Source: Mercenaria mercenaria
Lineage: Eukaryota; Mollusca; Bivalvia; Venerida; Veneridae
DNA length: 64,000 bases
Assembly (NCBI RefSeq): GCF_021730395.1
Contig: NC_069379.1
Coordinates: forward strand, 22,728,501 to 22,792,500
Direction of reading: 5' to 3'
Below are positions 33,713 through 44,900 of the stretch, in pieces; position 1 is the stretch's first letter, and every line of letters starts with the position of its first letter. The position numbers were made by a program, and so were the translations under genes. The notes beneath the pieces were generated by a model. It did no database searches. It worked only from the letters and a program-made list of their open reading frames with translations, and was not told where the DNA came from.

Positions 33713-33930
33713 GGTATGTCTAATAGATTGCTAAGTGAAGCAGCTGAGGACATGATACCGCGTACATTCAACTCAAAAGTTTGCCGGACTCAAAAATAAG
33801 CCGGTCTCGATAATAAGCCACCAAATCCTTACGAAAATTTAAAATAAGCCGCGGCTTATTTTCGGAATTTCAGGGTATGTCTAATAGATTGCTAAGTGAA
33901 GCAGCTGAGGACATGATACCGCGTACATTT
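33713..33930. repeat. ~57 bp direct repeat flanking a palindrome-bearing insert
   Basis: 33713-33770 recurs at 33873-33930 (GGGTATGTCTAATAGATTGC ... GATACCGCGTACATT). The ~100 bp between contains a perfect 22 bp palindrome, AAAATAAGCCG followed by its reverse complement, at ~33840-33861, plus further AATAAGCC motifs. Lies in the 5' endonuclease part of the LINE. Confidence 0.8.
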
Positions 33931-34744
33931 CATGCAACAAAGCGAATTTCATCTTGTGGTGTGTACTTTACTGGACTTTGTTTTTGTTTGCACATGATTA
34001 GTTATCAATATCAACGTCTTCATTTATAATCGTAATTGTCATCCTGATTAGTATATCTACTTCCAGTATTGTTGTTGTTTACTTTGTACTGCTGCCATGC
34101 GTTTTTAGAAAGCCATTGTCTACAGCGCGTGAACTGTGGACAAAAGTGAGAATCTTCTAGTATATACCCTTTATAGAACGGGACAGTAACTTCTGCTGCT
34201 TGATCGCGAGATTTGCTCGGGAAAAGTGCCAATTGCAGTGGACTGACTCCACGGTCTCTAGATATTCCTCAAGGCCTTCCTCGGTCGAGTCCGGGCCTAT
34301 GCCACCAATGCAATATGTTTTTGTCCTGCAACGATATCTTCCTTTTAAAATTGCCTCCCTTTTTGACCATTGTACCGGTTCATTTCTATTTTATGAGATA
34401 ACGGTCTGTACTTTTGACCCTTTAAGGTCCGACTGGTGGTTTAACTCTGTTTTATGATTGCTACATTTGTCACTTTGAACACTGTTGTCTCTGTTATCTA
34501 GCTCTTCCTCTGGTCCAGGCATTTTTCTAGCATTTTTGTTTGAAGATTTCATATTATGAGCTGTGGTACATCTCTCCCATATTTTTGTCACCAGGTCTTG
34601 TTGCATGAGGGTTTTTTTTCTCCAGTATGCATGTCCGTTTGATTATGATTTTGATTTTGTTGTTGTTGCTGCTGCTGCTGTGGATTCGACGGATATTTTT
34701 CATGTTTTCGCTTTACCACTTCTGCCTATGAAGGTATTTCCTTA

Positions 34745-35110
34745 ACGATATATTCATGATATGGGATGGTTCAATGGACGAACAACAGGAGTTTCTGCAT
34801 GATATCAACAACTTCCATCCAACCATTAAATTCACACACAAAATATCATCGGAGTCGATAGAATTCTTGGATGTGCTCGTGTCCAAGAATGAATCTTTAC
34901 ACGTGGAAACCAATATATTTGTAAAAGAAACAAATAATCATCTCTACCTGGACTACTCTTCGTGTCATCCTAAAAACTGTAAGGACGGTATTCCATTTAT
35001 AGCCAAGTGAAACGATACCGACGAATGACCTCCGACGATGAAACTTTTGACAAATCACTTGAAGAACTACGCGGTTATTTCTTGGAGAGAGATTATCCTT
35101 CTATTGAATG
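34745..35110 (+). mobile_element. Penelope-like retroelement fragment (RT palm/thumb)
   Basis: The frame from ~34752 reads MIWDGSMDEQQEFLHDINNF, HPTIKFTHKIS, IEFLDVLVSKN and LDYSSCHPKNCKDGIPF, the hallmark region after the catalytic box of Penelope-type RTs. After a stop the similarity continues (RYRRMTSDDETFDKSLEEL...). No GIY-YIG domain remains. Confidence 0.8.
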
Positions 35111-35111
35111 G

Positions 35112-35550
35112 ACAATTTTGTAAAACATTATTAATTTTGCATCAGTGTGTCTCCAATGATCTTAAACTGAGAGAATTTTGCATTACTGAGACACTGTCAT
35201 ATGTGGAATAGTTGTTGTATATCCATCTGATTGCTCTTCTTTGTACCATTTCTATTTTATTGATATTATGTTTAGTGTAGGCGACCAGACTGAGGAAGAG
35301 TATATAACACCTTAGGCCTGACCAGGGTTTTATATGCTATTTCTTTAACCTTTTTGTTTTAGTTCGGATGTTACGTTTATGAAACCAAGTGTTCTGTTTG
35401 CTGTTGTGCAAGTTTTTTTAATATGAGTGTTTAAGGAGAAGTCGTTTGTTAGGTCTACACCATTGTATTTTGCATTTGTTATGGTTTAAAGGTTCTGGCC
35501 ATGCAATATATAATCATGTTCTTGAAATTCATTAAAAAAACATTTAGATC
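35112..35550 (-). mobile_element. LINE fragment, RT C-terminal part
   Basis: Minus-strand frames read NAKYNGVDLTNDFSLNTHI, TANRTLGFIN and KIEMVQRRAIRWIYNNYST. The same positions of the LINE at 36.96-37.83 kb read VKYLGCNITSDLRWNEHI and RLEMVQRRAARYVLHRH, so the two are related copies. Several frame breaks. Confidence 0.75.
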
Positions 35551-35619
35551 TCTTATCATAGCAGTGACGGATCCCTTTGGCTATGTAAATAACAAAATTG
35601 TTTTAAATTCTTTACTTTA

Positions 35620-36021
35620 GGCCACGGTATGTTGTGTTCAGTATGTGTAAAGCACCAGAGAAGGCCAAAGAAGTGTGTTCCTGGTAGAGCTGTGTGGGTT
35701 GACATTCCATGTACCTCAGTAAGGCAATCATCATTAGTATTTCATAAGGACTCAGACTCACACAAGAAAGCATTGGTATTTGACATTGCGGAAGCAAAAA
35801 CAGGTAGTGGGATTGAGACTTGTTTTGTGAGGGAAGAACATGTGAACCGTGAGGCAATGACAGCATCTATGACACTGCCTTACTTTCCGTGTAAGGAGGA
35901 AATTCCCCATATCACCAAACACAAACCTTTAGTTGATGTAGGAGTGGATGTTCTAAATAGTTTGGAGAAGGGGGATAACGCCAAGTACACAAAATTAATA
36001 AGTTTACGTTGTCAAATTTAG
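35620..36021 (+). CDS. hAT-transposase-related (ZNF862/C17orf113-like) N-terminal exon, truncated
   Basis: After a TTTACTTTAG acceptor the frame reads HGMLCSVCVKHQRRPK...GRAVWVDIPCTSVR...SDSHKKAL, a TTF/BED-like zinc finger. It continues EHVNREAMTAS...KEEIPHITKHKPLVDVG, as in ZNF862/C17orf113-like proteins derived from hAT transposases. It stops at 36019-36021, well before a catalytic domain. It could be an exon of a decayed domesticated gene or a transposon remnant. Confidence 0.6.
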   Translation, partial: GHGMLCSVCVKHQRRPKKCVPGRAVWVDIPCTSVRQSSLVFHKDSDSHKKALVFDIAEAKTGSGIETCFVREEHVNREAMTASMTLPYFPCKEEIPHITKHKPLVDVGVDVLNSLEKGDNAKYTKLISLRCQI

Positions 36022-36234
36022 CAAATAAATTCCACAGGAATAGAAGACTGAAACTTTAATGTGCAGTGCAAAAAATTGTGTTATGTAAAATAAATTTGTG
36101 AACATTTCGAAACTTATATAACTGGATAAGTTTACATTGTCATTCAGCAAATAAACCCTAGAGGAATTTTTTATGATATATTATCTCTATTTGTTCTTGT
36201 TGAGCATGTAAATGATGCTTATTAAACATTGAAA

Positions 36235-36400
36235 ATAACACTGTGTTGTTCACTCTGAAATGCACCAGAATGCACCAAAATGAGTTGTAGTAATACAACA
36301 TTTTCTGGGGGTGGCCCCCCATACCCCCCCCCACCCCCACCAGCAGGAGGGGATACCCCTCCCGCACCCACCCCATTGTTGTCCACGCTCTTTTCAAAAA
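36235..36400 (-). repeat. G-rich interspersed repeat, reverse copy of the 13.2 kb family
   Basis: The minus strand reads GGGTGCGGGAGGGGTATCCC and CTGCTGGTGGGGGT, as at 13230-13300. Confidence 0.6.
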
Positions 36401-36406
36401 TACCCT

Positions 36407-36760
36407 TCAGCAACATGCCTTCAGAATATCATGGCTAGAACCCTGCTGTATGTTTGTTTCGTGAGATGTTAAAACCCTGACATTTACTTGGATTGAAGTG
36501 TATTTCCCATTTACTTTCCCATTTCTGTAGGGTGTCAAGATGGTGTTGTAACTTATTGTAATCAGTTGTATTATTGATAGTAAGATAGACAGCATTGTGT
36601 CATCAGCCAAACGTCGGACCTCGGATTTTACATGATCAGGTAAGTCATTAATACAAAGAAAAAAGAGGAGAGGCCCGATGACATATTTATTTTGATTTCC
36701 TGATACCCAACTGAATGCTATTTTCTGTGTGTTTATGCGGGTATAAACCATGTTGGGACC
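36407..36760 (-). mobile_element. LINE reverse-transcriptase fragment
   Basis: The minus strand reads VIGPLLFFLCINDLPDHV and RRLADDTML, i.e. the RT GPLLFxLYINDLP and FADDT boxes. Isolated fragment; the rest of the domain is decayed. Confidence 0.75.
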
Positions 36761-36963
36761 TCTTGCAAATCATCCAAGAATCGCGCTTAATTATTGGTGG
36801 ATGCTTAAAGAACTTCTACTTCTACCACTTTACTTCTACCGCTTTATGGCCAACATCAACAAATTGATAATACTGCCATTTTTAGGTATGCGCGAGAAAA
36901 AGAAAGAAATACAGTGTGAAGATATGTACAGTGAGAGGGTTAAAAACAAAGAACTTACTGAGT

Positions 36964-37830
36964 CTAGATAAAGAGTTGTGCCACCTGAGACTTGAAAGCC
37001 TCAAGTGACCCTACCGACACAATGTCTGGAGGTAATGTGTTCCAATCACGTACTGTTCTTGGAAGAAACGACTCCTTCCTGTAGTCACACCTACACGATG
37101 GAACTTGATAAAAATGTCCGGTTCTGGATTGATGTTTATTCGCGAATATCACAAGTGTATCAGTTTTATCAATTGCTACTATATCATGATGTATCTTATA
37201 TAGCATACACAGACGTGCCTCTCGTCGACGGGTTTCAAGGGATTTCCACTGAAGATGTGTTAACATATCTGTAACACTAGACCTGTTTCCGTGCCGATGT
37301 AGAACGTATCTCGCGGCCCGGCGTTGAACCATTTCAAGCCTTTGAATATAATTTTGGTGATATGGGTCCCACACGGAACTGGCGTACTCTACAGTAGGTC
37401 GAACTAGCGCCTTGTACGCATTCTCTTTCACTTTGGTTGCACCGATGTTCAAGTTCCTTTTTAAAAAACCGAGTGTTCCATTTGCTTTATTACAAATTTT
37501 ACTTATATGTTCATTCCACCGAAGATCTGATGTAATATTACAGCCTAGATATTTAACTGACGACACTGATTCCAGAGTATGCCCATGCAAAATATACTGA
37601 TGTTTAATGGGTGAACGTTTGCGAGAAATGGTAATTACATTACACTTTTCCGGATGGAAAACCATTTTCCATTTTTGTTCCCAAGACGCTAGTTTATCCA
37701 ATCAGACTGTAGTGTTTCCGCATCCGACGAGATGTTAAATGTCATATAGCCAAAGGTGTCATCTGCAAAAAAATTTAAGTCTGGATGTTAACCTTTAGGG
37801 GAGTCATTTATATAAAATAGAATAAACTCT
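36964..37830 (-). mobile_element. LINE fragment, RT thumb and C-terminus
   Basis: From ~37.8 kb down on the minus strand: FFADDTFGYM, then in one 245-codon frame LASWEQKWKMVFHPEKCNVI, VKYLGCNITSDLRWNEHI, VEYASSVWDPYHQNYI, RLEMVQRRAARYV, FLPRTVRDWNTLPPDIV. Jockey/CR1-type C-terminus. The best-preserved LINE piece in the window, so a fairly recent 5'-truncated insertion. It lies ~600 bp downstream of the last gene B exon found. Confidence 0.85.
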
Positions 37831-37849
37831 GCCGGAACACTTTCCCTTG

Positions 37850-38235
37850 GGAAGGTTACGGCCATCTTTTGGTGCCATTTTGGATCACGTAAATAGATAA
37901 GTTGTTAAAATTATAGTTTGATTTGAATAGTTATTACATACTGCAACACTAATATCAACAAATTTGATTACCATAGTTGTTTATACAATACGCCAATAAG
38001 GCAATTGTTGCGGCCATTTTAGCCGCCATTTTGAATTCAAGCAGTCCTGGATGTCATCTTAGATTGTCTAAATAAATGAATAAAGATATATAAATATGTT
38101 TGAAAAATTTAAAGTACAATCAATCCGCAAGTAGCAATTTGTAACTTATTTTTTGCACCCCTGATATATTTTTTTCTGATTTTGGCTGCCATCTTGGACG
38201 CCATCTTGAATTTCTCAAAATGCTCAATGATGCCA
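37850..38235. repeat. GCCATTTTG-rich interspersed repeat
   Basis: Repeated GGCCATCTT/GCCATTTTGAATT motifs at ~37860, 38015-38035 and 38185-38215. These resemble the inner arms of the 14.6-18.5 kb element. No arms or ends defined. Confidence 0.45.
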
Positions 38236-38425
38236 GCTGGGCATCATTCAGATTCTTCAATTACAACATATTCCCTAACAGAATACCATAAAACATTTAC
38301 TATACAATCCAATGCCGGGTCTGAAACAAATATCAGATTCATCAACCAGACTACTACATATAAGTGAAGTATCCAGATCTAAGAAGGGTATCCACATATG
38401 AAAATAAACTGTTTCTCAGACATAC

Positions 38426-38996
38426 CTTCCATCGATATCCACGAACTATGATAGGAAACGGGGTCCTCGACTCTGGATACACTAGCTTGTTGTTATACTC
38501 CAATGTTTCATTGCTTGTCTGAATTTAACCGGAATATTGTATTTGAGTAATAAGTTTGCGTGTAATTATTTTGTAGATACTACATAACAACTATCTGGAA
38601 TTTATTTGCGTGTTCAAACACTCGTCATACATGAAATCATACTAACAGTGAAAGTCATACGATGAATAGATGGTAAGTCTGACATGATTCTATTTGTGGG
38701 CCAGTTTAATAACATTCTGAATCAAGTTATAGATACATGCATATTATATACAAACTCTATAGTCACGTATTATGTTTATATTTGGAATGCTACCTTAGAT
38801 GTTGTAGAACATTTGGTATAGCTTTGCTGGAACACGACAAGATCACCAAAAACCTCTCCGGTACAGAACTGTTCAGCGAGTTTGATCTGTGACACCCCTG
38901 TGTCAGGGTATAGGTGGCGGAGGATGGTCGCATTTACTGAGACGTTCCAACCCTTGGACGCACATCCCATGTGAACGGCGTCAGTTATTACCAGTG
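38426..38996 (-). CDS. Gene B ZP-N exons (38996-38794, 38518-38426)
   Basis: Read [18 protein letters not shown]...QFCTGEV...YTKCSTTSK and [20 protein letters not shown]...VRGYRWK. The first exon differs from gene A at 12 of 203 bases but only one residue (R to Q). The second differs at 3 of 31 residues. The next expected exon (VDVQC...) is not found within several kb. Confidence 0.9.
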
Positions 38997-41900
38997 CTGA
39001 AATGCCATACAATGATTATGCATATCTTCCTGATTTGACAGAATTTTTACGAGAAAGAAGTTAATGAAAATTTCATGCTTATTGGTATACAGTGAAGTTT
39101 ACTAAAACACTAGAAATTCGAAAATAAATATTACATTGTTGTTCGGGGTTTTTATAAGATGAAAAGGGACAATAGCTCGTATATTTTTACATAAAAATGA
39201 ACACGAAGAATTGAAAACTTACGACTCCAGGACATATTAAATCCTCTCCCATTATCGGCATTGTTTGAATTCAGTCGTATATAAAATCCGTCTTTGGAAA
39301 CCAAGTATGGAACATCAACATTCGTGGTAAAATATCCCAATTGCTTTCCTCTGCCATTCTTTATCTAAAATGCCAACATGAAACGATACGTCTTATACGT
39401 GTTAATCGTAAGCATTGTAAGAAAGTCACTGGCCCTGCCAATAATTGTGTATTGTATTGTGTATTGTTGGCATCAAGTCAAAGCTAGTGGCAAGGAAGTA
39501 ATACCTAAGTACCCCACATGCACCAGGTCAAAATCAAGCAAATCCGAACAGATATACCTAGGTCAGGGATAAGTTAAGATCGCGACTGAAGTCACTTAGA
39601 GACTTAGAATTAAATTAAGGTTTAGGAATAAAGAAAACACCCTGTCGAAGTCGTAAAAAGCATGCTCCTGTTCAGCCCTAGGTCCCAACAGCATACCATA
39701 CAAGTATACAAGAAATATATCAGACTCCGCAGATTTTCGGCAAAGAAGGAAGATTAGGATTTTTCCAAACTGTTGGCAATTAATGTGTTACCAAATAAGA
39801 AATTTCCAACTGTATCGTTTTAGAATGTAGAAGAAAAGATCATTATTTCCATTCTTTCCTGGATATCACAGTATCAACTACATTAGCACCTCTGTCTGGA
39901 AATGATGCATACTTGACTTCTTTGGATGCTTCAAACATACATGCATCCGTTCCTGACACAACTGTTATACATAACTAGAATCTATCAGACGAACCTAACC
40001 TAACGGTAGTGTGAATCGCAAATGCATAAGGCTCAATGACTACCGAAAACTATGTTTCTTCAAGAGTAAAGTCGATGATATATACAGACATGATACTTAG
40101 TATGTAATCATACAGTTGGCTGTAGATATGTCAAAAAGAGTCACATCGGCAGCTATCACACACAGTCACTGCTGTCTCGTGATTCCGAAAGTGCTTCGGG
40201 ATAAGAGGCGAAGCACTTGTCAACGGATAAATATCTGAATGTCCTTGTTTATGTCGATATTAAGAACTTTTTGTAATTGCAGTTATAATAATAATAATAA
40301 TAATGATAATAGTAATAACATCATCATCAACAACAATACTAATTCATGACGAATAACGATGTTTGTTTAGCAGCAATAGTTCTGTATCTTTACAAATTTA
40401 CATATTGTAGTTAATTATTATTGGTATTATAATTATTACCACTATACTTTTTTATTTTCTTTTTCTTCGTCTTCTTATCATTACCATCACTATTTTATAA
40501 CAACAAAAATAACAACAACATAATACAATATTTCTTCAGTCTTGGCAAAACTCAACAATGCCATTTCATACTATGGATACAATCACTTTCATAGCACTCA
40601 TTAGCATTATCATGATTATCACCATCAGCTTTATTATAGTTCCTTGTATCAAATTGGTCCTCGCATACGTTATCCAAATTTTATCAACTGACATATGTAG
40701 TATTTTCAAGTATATAAAGAGTTTTGTCCATTGCCACTGCCTCTGCCGACACTTTTGGTCAGCTGAACCTTTTCTCGTTTTCAATATTTAGTCCAACGGG
40801 AGTATAGTCTTTACACGAGATTCGATAACTTAGTGTCATATCCTACGTAAATGGTCTATAGTCAAAATGTACGTTTAAGAAGACATAAGATGTGTCAGTA
40901 AAGTTTTGACTTTGGTACAACATTCCTTTGCTGTGTGTACCTCTACAACTCGATATTTCTTCCGAATGATTGTGAGTTATTTCTTATTTGCTGTTATATT
41001 ATTTAAATACACACTTTTCAAAATTAATGTAGATCATTTCTGTGTCTTGCACGGGTGTGACATGCTAAAAGCATGTGCTTAAATAGTATGTTATGTCAAG
41101 GACAAATTAGCAAATAAGCAGTTAACTTGTTTTACCTCAACAAAATCGCCGTCACCGGCAAGATCTAGGTCGTGAAAATCCAGCTTCAGTGGTGTATCAG
41201 ATTGTTTGTTGATGACTATAAGACAGTCTGTATTCGACGGATAGTTCGGATAACCACGTGACTGAACACTACCAGTGGCTGTATTGAAAGTCCTTACACA
41301 ACCTGTAATATCAAATAAACGATGTGTCAGAAAACATATCTGCCATATTCACAAACAGGACAAACAATTGAGTGATATTCATAACAAACAAATTCCTATC
41401 TTAAGGGAGACTTATAGCTGTGCAAAATACTGTTGGACCGGACTACATGAGAAGTTAGCCGCTTATGAAAATGCATCTTTAAATTGAAAGGACGTCCAAC
41501 GGGATATTTCAGTGATTCAGAAAAAAAACAGGGAATAGTTCTTACATTGAGCCGTGTAGTCTTCTGGCACGTATCCGTGCGCGACATGATTTATCTTCTG
41601 AGCAATTTTCTGAGAACTCCCCTTTAAAATAATGAGATGCTACAAATGTAGATAAGAAAGAGATACTATTTTATTTACCACTTGAAAAAGAAGCTATGGC
41701 TAATTCCATTCATTAGTGATGGCTTTTCTTAAATATAAATCTAAAAATATATAAGAAAAAGAAAAAAAGAAGAATGTACGTTTTCTATTGTATTGTACTA
41801 ACCGAAGCAATTCACAGCAGCTTTTTGTCCACACGACGGTCCAGTACGCAACGTGTCACATTGCATCACATGTGACTCCCAACCCGCACAAGATAAATTC

Positions 41901-44900
41901 GTAAACAATACAGGATTGCTGGAAGATACTGCAGACCTATTTGGAGATGTATTCCTGTAAAATCAGATTTCTACTTTATACGATAAAACTAGCGAACATA
42001 TCATGACTACTGAAAAAACATTCGCAATTTACAACTACAATTTTACATTGGTTTTTTATCAGTCGAGATCAAAATGTTTAAGTGTCAGTGATACTAGTAA
42101 TTAACCAGCAGACGGCTGTCAATCAAGAAATTAGCAGACCACTAGAAATAGTCGACCACTAAAAAGATAATTTTTTTGTACATAAACAATTGCGCATGAT
42201 ATGATAATCCAATCGTTTCGCCTGAAAATGGAGACCTTTGACAACTTTTATAGGCTGTCTGACGTCTGCGTTGGCGACTTTTTATCCAAGATCGATGCGA
42301 TCATATATTTAGTAGGTAAAAATGCCACAAAAATAATAGACACATGCCGTATGGCATATACAAATTTAATGTGTGAATTTAATGATATTAATCATTAAAC
42401 CTTGTTAATGGTATTCAACTGAAAATAGTTCAAACGAAATGCGACTATATTTGGAAATCTATTAAAGACACTTAACTATTTATAAAATGCAAAGCTTAAA
42501 GTGTTTCTATTCTATTTGCGAACCAAAACAAAGTTAAAATTATTCCGAATACTTAGAATGAACTTACAGACGATCAGGCTATTTTATGTTATTAACATTT
42601 GTAATACAATTGAATTAAATGACTTAATTGTAACCGTTCAAGAGGAAACAATATAATTTTCAATAATACTACACCGGCCATGCACTTACTGATATCCAAT
42701 CATTGAGCAAATTGCTTTTGCAGCATTGCTATCTACCGCGTTGTAACACACCGACCATTGCTTCATCGTACCATTCTCCATTGTATGAAAAATTACCTCA
42801 CCAGTGTATGTGTTTGACAGTGTCACATTGATACCACCTTGTTTGAGATCAAAGATTAACACACAGATATTTTACTACTTTTATGCATTTAGCAGAATTT
42901 CTTGATGCAATAAACTTGTGTTCGTAATAGTAATGAGAAATAAAAAGAGTACATATCATATATATCACGGTCGAGGTAAAAAATCACGGGGTTTTCACAG
43001 GGAATTTTAATCGAGGTCTATGACAAAGAGTTACAGATTTTCGAGAAATTTGATTGCCAGTCACAGTTTATATATTTCAAGGATGCATTTCCAATTATGT
43101 ACATAGATATCTTTGATATAAAGTTTTATTTTTAGTTCATCTACACCTGTAAATAAAGATTATCTGCATATGAAACTATTTTTTTGTCATTTCTTTGCAT
43201 AGTTTTTGACCATGTATGTTTCTTCAATTGAGTTGCCAATTAACCAGCTTTAAAATGTCTATATAATATATATTATGTTATTTCTATTTAAACGTCATTT
43301 GAGATATTTCTTGATGAAAATAAGATTAAAGATTAAAATAAGATTATTTATAGTTGGCATCTTTTTAGTCAGCATAAACAAAATATTTATACTAAAGGGA
43401 TAGGTATGTAATATAAGCATGTTTTGCTATAAAAGTCTGCACATAATATTGTTTGTATTATGTTTATCATGTTGTAGAGATAAAAAAGAAATTTTCTGCA
43501 CCATATGTGATAATGTTAATACCTGAACAGTCAAGTCCCACAGCCTTTGAATTTCGGTTTGCACAGTCACTGATATTGAAGTCTAGCTTGCAGAGTCCAA
43601 TGTTTAAATCGGATGGGTTACATGTCACCGACTTACTGTGCATGGGCGATAGACCGCGTTCTATCTCAAAACTTGATACGTCTGAACTCCTGAACAATAT
43701 ATACTTTATTTATGCGGATCGTTTGACATAAAATTTTCATCGTCAGGTAATGATAATAATGTATCTGTTTATAGTGAAACCTTACTGGAGACCATTTTCT
43801 ATACATAAGCAATCTTGATATTTTATAGTAAATTCACTTATCATGTATTGCTTTTAAATTTTGTTTTAATGTCAAAGAGGCCTAACTTTTTTTCTTGCGC
43901 TAAATACACATTAGATAATCAAAATAATATAATTTCTTTAAAGGCGTACGCTAGAATTCCCTGTATATGAGATGGGCGAAAATTTTCCCAATAACAGAAT
44001 TTCTTTAAACTTTGGATATTGAAGGACAATCATCTAAGGAACAAAAATATGCAACAAAAATCATAGGTCACCGGTATCGAAAAAGAGTTGTCTGCCCTTG
44101 AAAACGTCATTTTTGGGGGAAATGCCGTTTTCAAGGGCAGATAACTCTTTTTCGATACCGGTGACCTATGATTTTTATTGCAGTTTTTTGTTTCTTAGAT
44201 GAGTGTCCTTCAATATCCAAAGTTTGAAGAAATTCTGTTATTGGGAAAATTTTCGCACCAAATTCTAGCATACGTCCTTAAGTAAAGTTTTGTTATAAAT
44301 GATATCTACTTACAAGTATTTGTAACCCATCGATTCACATGCTCTGAGTGCATTAGTGACATCCCAGGAATCATGACACACACTTCCCCAAACACTGTTG
44401 GACTTAATTTCAAGTCTACCATACCATGGTCCTGGACCATCAACAATACGAACATTTGTTGTTGCTGAATTGAAATGAAACAAGTAGTACAAACAGTTGT
44501 AGTGAAACAAAGATTTCAATAGTAATTTTTCATAATATTGCACAACTATTATATATCACTATATTATACTCTGCACTAGGTATGAAACTAGGCATGTATG
44601 ACCACAGTTTTCAATAATGTAACATATGTTTTTAAATCACAATTCTATAAATGGATCTATTCCCCTATTTCATAGTATTATTCAAATGCATAAATTCTAT
44701 TTTCCTTGTCATCATGGATACTTTTTGCAGTTCCTTTGTCATATTGTTTTCAAATCAACATAAATTACAAAGAGTAAATATTTATAGCTTGGCTGGTCTC
44801 AGTGTTTTTAGATGTCATGGTAAAGATTATAACGGGATCCTACGTGGCCGGGCGGTTAAAGTCACTGACTTAAATCACTTGTCCCTCACCGATGTGGATT

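Larger units (their letters stand above)
30510..34740 (-). mobile_element. ~4.2 kb APE-type LINE (non-LTR retrotransposon), degraded
   Basis: Read on the minus strand from 34.7 kb down. ORF1 is at ~34.0-34.6 kb (LEDSHFCPQFTRCRQWLSKNAW). The APE endonuclease is at ~32.75-33.75 kb (GGVSI-like start, FLGDMNAKL, VSDHLPLSA). The reverse transcriptase is at ~31.6-32.7 kb (APSFDMICNEHIKHGG; INYRPITLLPCIYKLYEK; VKQGNRQGG). A C-terminal region at 30.9-31.5 kb (ILFGCEIWNNLKKSDY) is followed by a CCHH-like knuckle (CLNCGTLCCDVIKHVV) at ~30.8-30.9 kb. Several stops and frameshifts, so it is dead. An inserted block splits the endonuclease (33165-33340) and a duplication lies at 33.7-33.9 kb. The family looks Jockey/CR1-like; I cannot place it more exactly. 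Confidence 0.85.
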
